DNA of 64,000 nucleotides, taken from Patiria pectinifera (lineage: Eukaryota; Echinodermata; Asteroidea; Valvatida; Asterinidae). This document shows positions 29,601 to 41,600 of the stretch, piece after piece (the first letter of the stretch is position 1; every line of letters starts with the position of its first letter). Where the stretch lies: positions 21,280,197 to 21,344,196 of the forward strand of contig CM057149.1 in the NCBI GenBank assembly GCA_029964075.1, written 5' to 3'. Below the pieces are notes generated by a model, which saw nothing but the letters and a program-made list of their open reading frames with translations, was not told the DNA's origin and ran no database searches. The translations under genes and the position numbers were made by a program.

Positions 29601-32600
29601 TTCCTGCTCAATCCACTGTGCCTTGTTTTCAGTCGTCCGCTGAATCCAACGGAGCCCAGCTCGCCTTTATTACATGTATGCGGTTCAGTTGCCTGCTGAA
29701 TCCAACATTTTGCATCACTGAGGAATGTACACCAGGGGTTTACTGCTCAATCCAACAGGCCCCATCGGGTATATGATATAGTTGGATCCTGTTGGATTCC
29801 GCAGGGTTAGGGTTAAATTAATGTAGTTATCTCAAAACGCGAGTTTTGCCACTACAGACTCATTTTTGCAGAGCGGATCACATATTTGGATATAACATGC
29901 ACTGTGCCCCAACCTGGTGGAATGATCGACACAGAACGCTTTTGGCATGAAATATGACCCCCAAGGGGAAATCAGTTCATGGAAGTTGCTTGCCCTGGTT
30001 GAAAAAAAGTCAACCGTTGCACATGCATCAGTTGTCAACCAAATGGTTCTCGGTCTCTACTTCCCTTTCAAAAAACATAAATCACACAGAGCCATAATGA
30101 ATGCGAAAAGAAAAGACAAACATACTCTAATAAAAAGTACAATTGAACGTTAAACATTTAAAGTGAGAAAAAATATATTTTGGGAAACTATTATTACCTC
30201 GCGTGTCAACTGTTACTGTAAAAGAACAAGTGAAATATTCTTCTTGAGATTGTCTTTGCCACTGGTAGGTGACCACAGTGACTCCGAGGACAAACACATC
30301 CCCAGGTTGATAGTTTTGATACGACAAGCGGAACTCGGCCTGTTGCTCAGGGACGTCAGGCCAAGTGACTGAATTCCGTAGCGTACCAGCATCGGCTAAG
30401 GCAGTTACGTCATTTGGGCACGTGATCACTGGAGGGGGATCACCTGATGAAATAATAAGTACGAAATTCCAGTTGAATTCAGTAAATAAATAATGGTAGG
30501 CCCATATAGTGGTTACTGTTCTTTTTTTTGTTAAAGTTGACTAGAAAAAGGTAAATTTATTTGCCATGTCAACTGATTCATTTAGCTTTCTTTCCCCCAA
30601 ATGGGTTGTTGCCTTGCCCCTCAGACATAGACACACTCCCGATAGAGAAGATATCAACAAGTTAGAACAAATATCACCAGATCAGCAATTAAGAAACAAC
30701 TTCATTCCTAAAATGGACATTGTTGTTATGTGGTTACATTCCCAAAGATTTCAACGATCTTGTGAACGCGCAATACCAGGCTAAATTGCACAGCACCAAC
30801 CATAAACAGCGTCAAAAAATCGTAATTTCTACTCCGAAAAACTGTTGAAAATTACAAAAAAAGGTGTCATTAGAATTGAGAGAAGTCTGCTTGATAGGTT
30901 GAAAAGATAACTTTTAAATGATAAAAATAAAATCATGATCGAAACAAAACAGACTTCTTCTCTTAATTCTGATGACACTATATATTTTTGTTATTTTGAA
31001 CAGTGTCTTGGAGTAGAAAAGACAATTTTCTTACGTATGTTACGGTTGGTGCCAATTCATGCAAATTAGCTCGACTGCATCTGGTCGTACAGTACTATCG
31101 CAAGCTCTGTAGTACGGCCAAAAACACGATGATCGGTCATCAGCTCCCATGAATATCATCCCGAAAATGTTCCTCCATGCGATTTCAAAATGGCGGCTGC
31201 GTTGTAATGTATGCGGGTGCGCTTGGGCAAGATTATGAATATGCATTGCAGTTTGTGACGTTTGTCAGGCACACAGCGCGGCTGGCCATACAAACACGAG
31301 GTTATGAACTAAATAATGCATATTCATAATCTTGCCCAAGCGTGCCCGCATAAATGTATACATTACAAGTACAACGCGGCCGCCATTTTGAAATCGCATG
31401 GAGGAACATTTTCGGGACGATATATATAGGAGCTGATGACTGATCATCGTCTTTTGGCCAGATGGATGAAGATGAAGATGACTAGGAACCTTAACTTTGG
31501 AAACTTCTGTACTGGATGAGAAGATAATAATCAGTAGCAAAATCGCTACACAAGAGTTTTAGCGTTGAGGGGAGCATAGGTTGTCTGGCCGTACCACAGA
31601 GCTTGCGATAGTACTGTACGGCTAGATGCCGTCAACTGACTAATTTGCAAATCAATACGGTTTTGTGCAATCACGGTGCGTCCTGGAGATCGCCATCTTA
31701 CGCCATGGTGTTGTCGTCTTCATAGTGCTAACCTGTCAAGTCCAACATGTCTCACAACCTAAAAGTGGATTTTCACCAGGGCCCACTACACAATCGCCAA
31801 GATTTATATTCCTGACCCAAAATATATTCTTCATTATCCAGGGGACTGTCGAATCTCTCCTACTTACTGATTAATACTGTCACGTTGAAGGTGCAGCTTT
31901 CTTGACGGATTTCCCTTTTGCTGAAGGTGTACTGAACTGTTGTCGATCCTACCACGAAGCTATCCCCTGGGTTGTGTGTGCTGCTCACACGGTCCAGATC
32001 GCTCGGTGCAGTTGGCGGTGTCCAGAACAGCGTCACTGGACGCCCTGTGTCTGAGTGCGCCAGTATATTGTCTGGGCAAGCCACTGTCTGCAGCTCTGTA
32101 CAGAGCGGGAAAAAAAACAATTATTGACAATTCCATGGTAACTGAAATTATGTTTATGTAGATACATGTAGAAGGGGTCGACCGTCAACTTTTTGATGTT
32201 ATTCTCTAAAGTCAACGCATTTCCTAACAGACATGACAGAAGATTGCTGTGTAAACTGTGTGTAAACTACAAAAAGTGCCAACTAAATAAAGTTCTGTTG
32301 GTTTAGCAATAAGTTTTGTATTGGTAACTGACGTTACAAAAAGAGCCCAAAAATATTTGAATAACTCGCACCAAAAGTGGTGTGGAAATGCGTTTGTTTG
32401 TTTCGTCCCCAAGCTACTTTTTTCTTCTTCAAATGTTTGCTGATGTTGCAGATGACGCTTCGACCCTCTTAAAACTCACAAAAATATCCTTCAAAGTGGA
32501 GCTTGAGGTGACCTCAATAAGGCCATAAGGCTTGAGAATTCTGCTCCCACTTACAATCTCGACCAACATGAACACTCTTCGGGAAATTTGGATAGTCAAG

Positions 32601-35600
32601 ACAAAAATCAGAGAAAACAGCAGCGTCAGACCATAAGGCATGCCCATCTGAAAGCTAAATTATTCGTTGTTGCTATTTTTAGGAAAGTCAACCGTTGCAC
32701 GTGCATCAGTCATCATCAAGCAAATGCTTCTCGGTACTTCCTTTAAATAAGATACTACAAAGCCATGAAGAAGAAAGAAAAATAAAGTATACTTCAATAC
32801 AAAATAGGCTAGAATTTAAAAACAATTAAAGTAACCAAAAATATATTTTGGGAAACTGTTATTAATACCTTGTGTCTCAACTGTTACTGTAAAAGAACAA
32901 GTGAAAAATTCTCCTGCAATTTCAGAATGTCTTTGCCACTGGTAGATGACCACGGTGACTCCCAGGGGAAACATGTCTCCAGGGTTATAGTTTCGATTCC
33001 ACAAGCGGACCTCAGCCTGTGAGGCAGGGACGTCGTCCCAAGTAACTGGTGTCTGTTGCGTACCAGCATCGGCTAAGGCAGTTACATTAGTTGGGCACGT
33101 GATCACTGGAGGGGCATCACCTGAAGAACACAAAAATACGTATGACCATGAAATTCCAAATTTAATTTGGTAAATGACCACAGGTTGTATATGAAATTTA
33201 AATTAAAATGTTTGTGTTTGACTCAAGGGAAAGTTGATTTGGAGGTCGTTAAAAAAAATGAAATAATCAAGCATCGAAAGATGTGATCAAGTACTTGTAC
33301 TTCTATGCTGTAAGTTTCAGAATTTGAATCGGCAACTTTAAACATTTTAACGTTGTGTAATTATTGATCTCTTGTTTGCTAAGGTGACTAGAAGGTAAGT
33401 TTTATTGCCATGCCAACTGACACAGCTTTCTTACAAATTTCTCCTCAAATGGGTTGCTGCCTTGCCCCTCAGACATAGAATCCCCCCCCCCCCTTTTTTC
33501 ATTTAGGGCTGCATTAGAATTGAGAGAAATCTGCTTTGGTTTGAAAAGGTCATTTTTGAAAAATTAAAAAACACCCTTTCTCATTTAATCTAATTGAAAC
33601 TAAACAAGGAACCTACACTACACAATCGCAGATTTCTGTTAATTTTATGGAATTTTTTTTTGTAATTTTGAACAGTATGTTTGAATAGAAATTATGATTT
33701 TCGTATGCTTAAAGCATAAAGTTTTACAGTTGGTGACATATCAGGCGCCAATCTATATGGTTTTGTGGAATTTGTACATTCATGGTGCCTCCCATCCCAG
33801 AGATCCCATGAGCTTATGTCATCTTCATCTTTGTCTAAAGGCAGGCTTTTGAGGGACATTTCAGGGTAAATACTTCCAAATTTTCCTCAAAACAATCAAA
33901 AGCCTGCCTTTAGGTAAAGAGCGTTCCTGACGCCACTTTTTCATATGAATGATGGTCAGTCGTTGCAAAAGTGTTGAAAAGACATGAATCTGGGAATGAG
34001 AAACATTTCCAATTTTGTAAGAAAATACTCTGAAAATGCACTTGACTCGCCATATACTTTGTACACAAACAAATAAAAGGGGTGGGATTTGGATAGCCTT
34101 CATTCTTTCTGCATTCACACGTAGGCCCTACACTCTTGTCGGATTTAAATGTCGCTAATTACCTGTTTGGCAAGTCCAACAACCTAAAACTTTTAGTTTT
34201 TCTTCAGGGCCCATTCACTAGCTACACAACTGCCAAGATAGCTTCAATTCTGACCCAAAATATAACCTTCATCATGTCCTCGGGACTGTCAAATCTCTTC
34301 GACTTACCGATTAATACTGTCACGTTGAAGGTGCAGCTTTCCTGACGGGATCCCAAGCTATCGCTGAAGACGTAAAGAACTAGTGTCGATCCTACCCTGA
34401 ACCTATCCCCTGGGTTGTGTGTGCCGGTCACAGTGTCCAGACCACTCGGTGCATTTGGCAGTGTCCAGGACAGCGTCACTGGATCCCCAGTGGATGAGTG
34501 CGCCAGTATATCATCTGGGCAAGCCACTGTCTGCAGCTCTGTATAGACAAATGTGAAATGGATAATTATCAACAAAATTGTCTTGTACTAAGTTGTAGGC
34601 CTATCGCCTAGCCTATTGGCGCGTCAGCCCCACTTGTGTGGCATCTGTATTGCTGCGCTGTACGTTACAGGAACTGTTCCTCCTTGCTCTATGGTTATGT
34701 CAAGCGCAATTTGAGTCATCCGCGCAAGTTTAAACTTGCGCGTGCATTAATTTCCTTGCAACAAATTGCGCACGCAAGTTTAAACTTGCGCGCTTCAGCT
34801 ACATAGGTTTTTCCCATGCATACAAAGCCGCCAAACTAATTTTTTTTCCTGGTAAACTCATCCAGATATGAAGCATTATTTTTAAAAGCAGATTTGTCTC
34901 CAATTAGTAGCACCACAGTGCTTCGTGAGACAATGCCTTAATGCCTTTTTTTGAAACATTTTATTTACGGTATTATGCTAACGAGGTTGACCGTGTGGGT
35001 TCAAAGATAAGGGGTGAACAATTTATGCACTTTCATGATGTGTATTATTGTTTATGGCTCATTAGGATTTTTGTTTAACAACATATATATTCATTAATTC
35101 GAATTAATTAATTACATTAATAATCAAATTAATTAATTAAATCATTAATAAATGTGTTTACTTTCTAAAATAATTACCATTTTATACGCATAGCGTTTTT
35201 AAGTTAAAGCGCATAAACATTAATATGAATTGAGCTTGCAAGTAAAATAATTGTTTTAAGTAATACATTAAATTAATTAATTAAATTAATAATGAGTTCG
35301 TTAATTTTTTTCATATGCATTTTTGAAGGGATGATATTCTTTTACGTAAACAACGGGTTACCCCTAGGAAATTATTATTTATTTACATTTAAGAATATAA
35401 ATAAAATGCTAATTAGTTTTACATATATAAGATTTGAGGCTTTGCATGGTGGGGTATCGGTATCGTTTCGGTTTGCGGTAACACCATGTGGTAATAACTA
35501 CTGCTTAGAAGATATTAGTTCTGAAAAGAACTTGTCCTGCTTATTATCAACTTTGCTACGGTAGTTTTTTTGTTCTGATAAGAACAGTCCTGCTGTAAGT

Positions 35601-38600
35601 TCTAAACGAACTTGTCTTTGGTCTCAACGTTTCGACTAGCCTGCTCTAGTCATCGTCAGGAGACTGCTCGTCTCTCGTCTCCTGACGATGACTAGAGCAG
35701 GCTAGTCGAAACCTTGAGACCAAAGACAACTAGTTCGTTTAGAACTTACAGCAGGACTGTTCTCATCAGAACAAAAAAACTACTTAACAAAGTTGATAAT
35801 AAGCAGGACAACTTATTTTCAGAACTAATATCTTCTAAGCAGTAGTTATTACCACATGGTGTTACCGCAAACCGAAACGATAGTTTTACATATGCAAAGC
35901 AAAAAACCTCGAAGTTTGTCTCCATTTTTTGTTCACCGTGCTTATCCTAGATCACCGTGCTTATTGATTGCTTGTAATTGCCTGGTCCCTTCCCCGCCCC
36001 GCCCCCTAAAAAACTTCTCTGATAAGCACTGCTAAATCTCAATTATTCTTTTCATTGAAGCTTAAATGAATTCCACCTTTTATTTATTTCTTCGATTATT
36101 AATTTATTCCATTATTTTTAAATTTATTTCTCCATGGAGGCCTACTTGTGTACTTCCTACTATTTATTTTTCTTCATCAATGAAAATCCCGCCCGCAAGC
36201 TAGGTGATCGTCTTTGCGCAAGTTGTAACGTGCTCACGCAAATTAAAATGCCTCGCGCAAGTTTAAACTTGCGTGGGGGCTCAAATTGCGCTTGACAGCT
36301 ACACCACATATCTGGTTTCCCAATCTAATGAGTGTAGTCCGTAACTTGCACATATGAGGACTCCTCAAAGATGTCTAAATTTCTCTAAAAATATGAAGAT
36401 AGATTACCCTATCTACCAAGAGAACAAAAGATATTAAGGCATCATGAAGACAACCGAATGCAGTGGTATGTAAACAAATGCTCGGGAGCGCCAGGCTTTG
36501 GACTAAACTCCTCAGTGTGACCGAACGTACAGTCCAGCGCAGCAATACCGACGGAGGCCAGTGGGCTATAAATGTCACACATAACGCCAAAAAAAAAGGC
36601 TCCGGTTTCTGGTATGCGCGCGCGTCGCCGTAGCCATGCGCGTCGGCAAAATGAAAAAGGTTTTTTTTCAATACAAGATGATGTTTCAAAACCGCCAAAC
36701 TCACTGGTTTGACTGGAATTCTGCTGCTGCACAATTTTAACGTGTTTTTAGAAGGGGTTATGATCGAGAATAAGATTTATGTGGCCTCTCTGAACTCCCA
36801 TATATTTACACTAAGTTTAGTCGGGCACCATTTGCAGTCATCAGCCGACATTTGAAGCCAAAATTTAAAAAAAACAGCTAAAAAAAAAAAAAAGCCGCGT
36901 CGCCGCACCACTTTTGGGGCAAGCTCCATACCAGAAACCGGAGACTTTTTTTTTTTGGCCTAAGGTGTTCTCATTATTTTCCGGATTTATCAGCATTCTT
37001 CTTTATTCATTGTTGCATTTAATTTGTTTATTCTAGTTTTACTATAGCTATACATGCATCTTAATGGTTTTCATATTATTCTTTGTGTTTGATTTTTTTC
37101 TCATTATTTTGAAAATGAGGACATTTTCTTTTTCACAGATGAAAGTAATGTAAGCCCAGATTTAGAATCGCAATTAAGTTTAATTACATTATCCCCACTT
37201 ATAACCCGTTGATGTCTTTAAGATTATTTTTAATTACTTTGTGGTCCACAGAGACACCCTGTCTCCATTTGTGTGGTCACACTGGGCTCGGTCGTAGACC
37301 TGAGTGTAAAACCATATCCTAGATTCCTAGTATTTACCGTCCTTGGTCACACTGGGCTCGGTCGTAGACCTGAGTGTAAAACCACATCCTAGATTCCTAG
37401 TATTTACCGTCCTTGGTTTAATTCACTTACAGTTACGCACAATCCATTATGTTCCATTCCTGTATTTAATGAGCCCCTCTCCCCCTCAGTCCCCACTTTC
37501 CAACCTTCCACTTTCTCCTTTCACTGTCTCTCTCTCTCTCTCTCTGTCAAGCGGTTTTAGTCGGTGCTCTCAATAAACACACCTGACCCTATAATCCTTG
37601 TCACAAGTTTGATTCCTTCAGTGAAAGTTTCTTCACCATCTCCAACTTAATGATTTTGTCCGCTCGGGCTACAGTACACGCGCTACTTATACTAGGAGAC
37701 GTATCATTCTATATCTCCATGTAACCAAGACTCTAGGACTGGTACACAACCTCCTATGAAACAAATACTTGTGTTACAATTGGTAGCAGCGGTTTTTCAC
37801 CTGCCCAAGGCATCGTCACATCCACATCTGTCTCCATATCTTCATCTTCATCTTCTAGCCCCTTTATTCCGTAACTCTTGTGTGAGTTGAACTTTTTGCT
37901 GCTGAAGAGACGAAACAGAACTTCTGTTTCCCACATCCCTGCAGTCGTCGTCGTCATCCTGGCTAGAAGTTTCTTCATTTCGTCCATCCCTTCATTGTAC
38001 GTCAGGTATAAACTGCCTGATACCCCTGCAAGTTTTCGTCGTTTGCCTCTCCGGTGTCCTGTCTTCTAGCATCCGTATCTCCACTTTTCCTGCGCCTGGT
38101 CCAGCCAACATCTTCAAACTGTTCCAGCATCTTCATATTTTCCTTAGCGACTTTTCTACAACTTTCCTGCTTCTCGCCGCCATCTTCAATCTGCGTCCAT
38201 CCTGCCACCTTCTTCAAACTTTTCCAGCTGATAGCCACCTTCGCCCGCTCTTCCTGTGTCTGGCCGAAGTGTTTCCTGCGTCCTCTGAACTGTGAGTCTT
38301 CCTGCTTCACACACCAGTGCACTAGTTCACACCGTTTCGCCCTGCTCTTCTTTCCTGAACTGATAAGCCCCCCCCCCCCCTCGAGAAAACAAACCAGCTT
38401 CCCTGCGCCTCCTCCCCTCTAATAACTGAGTAGCACCGTGTTTACACACTGTGGGACAGCTTGTCCCATCATGGAGCTATTTAATCCTAAGATATCAAAG
38501 CAGAATTACTACTACCACGTGGGCACACACAATTCATGTCTATAATGGTCTCTGGCCACGTGTCGTTGCCATGGACACGGGAATGAGTGTCCTGTGTGTA

Positions 38601-41600
38601 TTTTACCCCAAACTGACCTTGAGTAGGGCCAGTCACCTTTCACTTTGTTTTATGCGGACTGTTCTTTGACCATTGGTATAGATGTTTCATTCATACAACC
38701 TGTGCCTCCCAAACCATCGCCAGCCAAGTCACAATGTCACCCCACCTTCAACCCTCGTACTCAGCTCACTGCACTCTCTGGTTCCCTACCGCTTCCAACC
38801 TCAACAGTACCCCCTACCCCACCACCCCTCCTTCCTGATCCACCCGACTTACCCCTCCTTCCTGATCCACCCGACTTACCCCTCCCACTGATTCCTCTCC
38901 GTCCTTCCCCCCAGTACTCCATCCCACACTCACCCAAACCTGGGATAGGTATTCCTCTCACTCGCACAAGAAGCGGACGCATAGTCTCCCGCCCTATCCA
39001 TCTTGGTTTTTCTGCTGATTCATATTATTAGTATGTAGTTAACGTATTTCACAGTACTTAGTTAAAGTATACCTCATTGATGTTCACTTTTTTCATGTTG
39101 TACATGTCTGCTTGATTAAACAATTTCGCTTATTTTATACTTATTTTATTTGTTTAAATGTCACACATAAGGTGTTCTTATTATTTGCCGGATTTATCAG
39201 CATTCTTCTCTATTCATTGTTGCATTTAATTTGTTTATTCTAGTTTTACTATAGCTATACATGCATCTTAATGGTTTTCATATTATTCTTTGTGTTTCAT
39301 TTTTTTCTCATTATTTTGAAAATGAGGACATTTTCTTTTTCACAGATGAAAGTAATGTAAGCCCAGATTTAGAATCGCAATTAAGTTTAATTACATTATC
39401 CCCACTTATAACCCGTTGATGTCTTTAAGATTTGTGGTCCACAGAGACACCCTGTCTCCATTTGTGTGGTCACACTGGGCTCGGTCGTAGACCTGAGTGT
39501 AAAACCACATCCTAGATTCCTATAGTATTTACCGTCCTTGGTTTAATTCACTTACAGTTACGCACAATCCATTATGTTCCATTCCTGTATTTAATGAGCC
39601 CCTCTCCCCCTCAGTCCTCACTTTCCAACCTTCCACTTTCTCCTTTCACTGTCTCTCTCTCTGTGTCAAGCGGTTTTAGTCGGTGCTCTCAATAAACACA
39701 CCTGACCCTATAATCCTTGTCACGAGTTTTATTCCTTTCATTGCAAGTTTCTTCTCCGTCTTCAACTTAATGATTTTGTCCGCTCCGGCTACAGTGTACG
39801 CGCTACTATAGGAGACATATCATTCTATACCTCAGTAACCAAGACTCTAGGACCGGTACACAGGCGACCACCACCTATGAAACAAAATCTTATGTGTTAC
39901 AATATGATTAATGTGAAAAAAATGACTACTACTATATAACTTAAACCATTTAGCAATAAACGATATCACTATGTAACGTGAGCAAGTTCAAATTTGTAGG
40001 TCAAACATCCGCTGCAGAAACCTTCCATCCGGCATGTTCAACAGAGATGGAAGGTTTCCGCTCTGCAGCGGATCATGTTGGCCCATGCTGTATGCTGTAA
40101 GCATGCAACCACGTACCGACGTGGATGGAACATTTTCGGTTAATAATTGAAGACGCGTGACGGTTATGCTTCATTTCGCATGAAAAACAGTTTTCAGATA
40201 CAAACAATTGGAAGAATATTCCACATAAGTACTGCCTTCACCGTCAAACTATAAGGGTCCTTAGGCGACCAACCCCCTCCCCTCCCCGGATATTCCAGGG
40301 TATTCATCAGATGAAATTCCATCTTCTGAACATGCAGTTTGGTTACGGATACGCAGTACCCGCTGCTGTATCAGATTCGAACCAGCCACGGCCTAGCAAG
40401 CTCGGTAGTAGAGTTAAGACGTTTGCCGCGCTAAGCATGGGGTTGTGGGTGAGGGTCCCACCAGAGCAGTCTGTGATCCCCCCATCACTCGGGACAACAG
40501 TTTTAAGTTTTATAAGAAAAAAGTACGTCTATGAAGGGCAAAAAGGAAACAGGGGTCCAAATATTCGGGTCATTTTCTCTCAATTTGTCCAGGAATTGCC
40601 ACCTTTTACTTAAAATTCATAAATACCTAAGACAGTTTACGCATTCCTATTGGTCGAGAGCCCGTCACGTGGCCGGTCTTAAACGGATGATAAAGACATG
40701 GCTAGCTGGTCTTAAACACTTTTCCAGTGTCACAATAAAATGTGGACTCCTAAAAATCCAGTGCCTCTTATCGTTTCATTGGTTGAACGTTCAAAATCCT
40801 CACGTAGGCATGCGCAACACTACCAACGAGTCAGAACATGATACGCGCGCGTCAATCTCCATAAAAGGGTTGTTTACATCTTACTCGCCAGCTGAACACT
40901 CCATTATTTTGCAAGAGGGATGTTTCAAAAAGCATAAAGTGAATTTGTTGAACGAAATCGGGATGTTTTGAACGAATTATATGATTTTTTCTTACCGAAA
41001 AGGTATTTATGAATGGGAAATTACTCCGGCTCGGGTAATTATCAGCACCCAGACTCTTCAAGGCCAAAAAAAAGTCTCCGGTTTCTGGTATGGAGCTTGC
41101 CTCAAAAGTGGTGCGGCGACGCGGCTTTTTTTACCTGTTTTTTTTTTTTTTTTGGCTTCAAATGTCGGCTGATGACTGCAAATGGTGCCCGACTAAACTT
41201 AGTGCAAATATATGGGAGTCCAGAAAGGCCACATAAATCTTATTCTCGATCATAACCCCTTCTAAAAACACGTTAAAATTGTGCAGCAGCAGAATTCCAG
41301 TCAAACCAGTGAGTTTGGCGGTTTTGAAACATCATCTTGTATTGAATAAAAAACTTTTTCATTTTGCCGACGCGCATGGCTACGGCGACGCGCGCGCATA
41401 CCAGAAACCGGAGACTTTTTTTTTGGCCTAAGTGGTCTTAAACAGAGTGATAAAAACCTCCGAAGCACACATTTATTCCCTTATCAAAACTCCATTAAAT
41501 CGCCAAAGGCATTACTAAATGTGTATTTTATTTGGGGCACAGAATAAAGACTTTATATATTGCCTTCCCGTGCGGCAATAAGGCGACAGAAATCAGGAGG

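Larger units (their letters stand above)
29996..32100 (-). repeat. Tandem genomic duplication, unit B (exons 4-5)
   Basis: Matches 32690-34545 in exon and intron sequence. Shared intron blocks include AAGTCAACCGTTGCAC, ATATATTTTGGGAAACT, TTGCCTTGCCCCTCAGACAT and TGACCCAAAATATA. It carries an extra palindromic element (31059-31653). Confidence 0.88.
32690..34545 (-). repeat. Tandem genomic duplication, unit A (exons 2-3)
   Basis: Partner of 29996-32100, lacking the palindromic insertion. Exon 2 pairs with exon 4, and exon 3 with exon 5. Confidence 0.88.
36573..39901 (+). mobile_element. Non-autonomous LTR retrotransposon with nested MITE (intron 1)
   Basis: LTRs start TGTCACACATAA and end TGTTACA (36573-37778, interrupted; 39159-39901). 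After the left LTR comes TTGGTAGCAGCGG, a plausible primer-binding site. The 1.4-kb interior lacks reverse transcriptase and integrase. Only a Pro-rich frame ending TRTRSGRIVSRPIHLGF (38645-39031) recalls the C-terminus of LTR-element polyproteins. No clear polypurine tract or target duplication. Confidence 0.82.

Noticed and set aside
36375-36734. Minus-strand frames over the Harbinger-like MITE
   Set aside because: They are readings of the MITE and its flank and also arise from the second copy; not genes.
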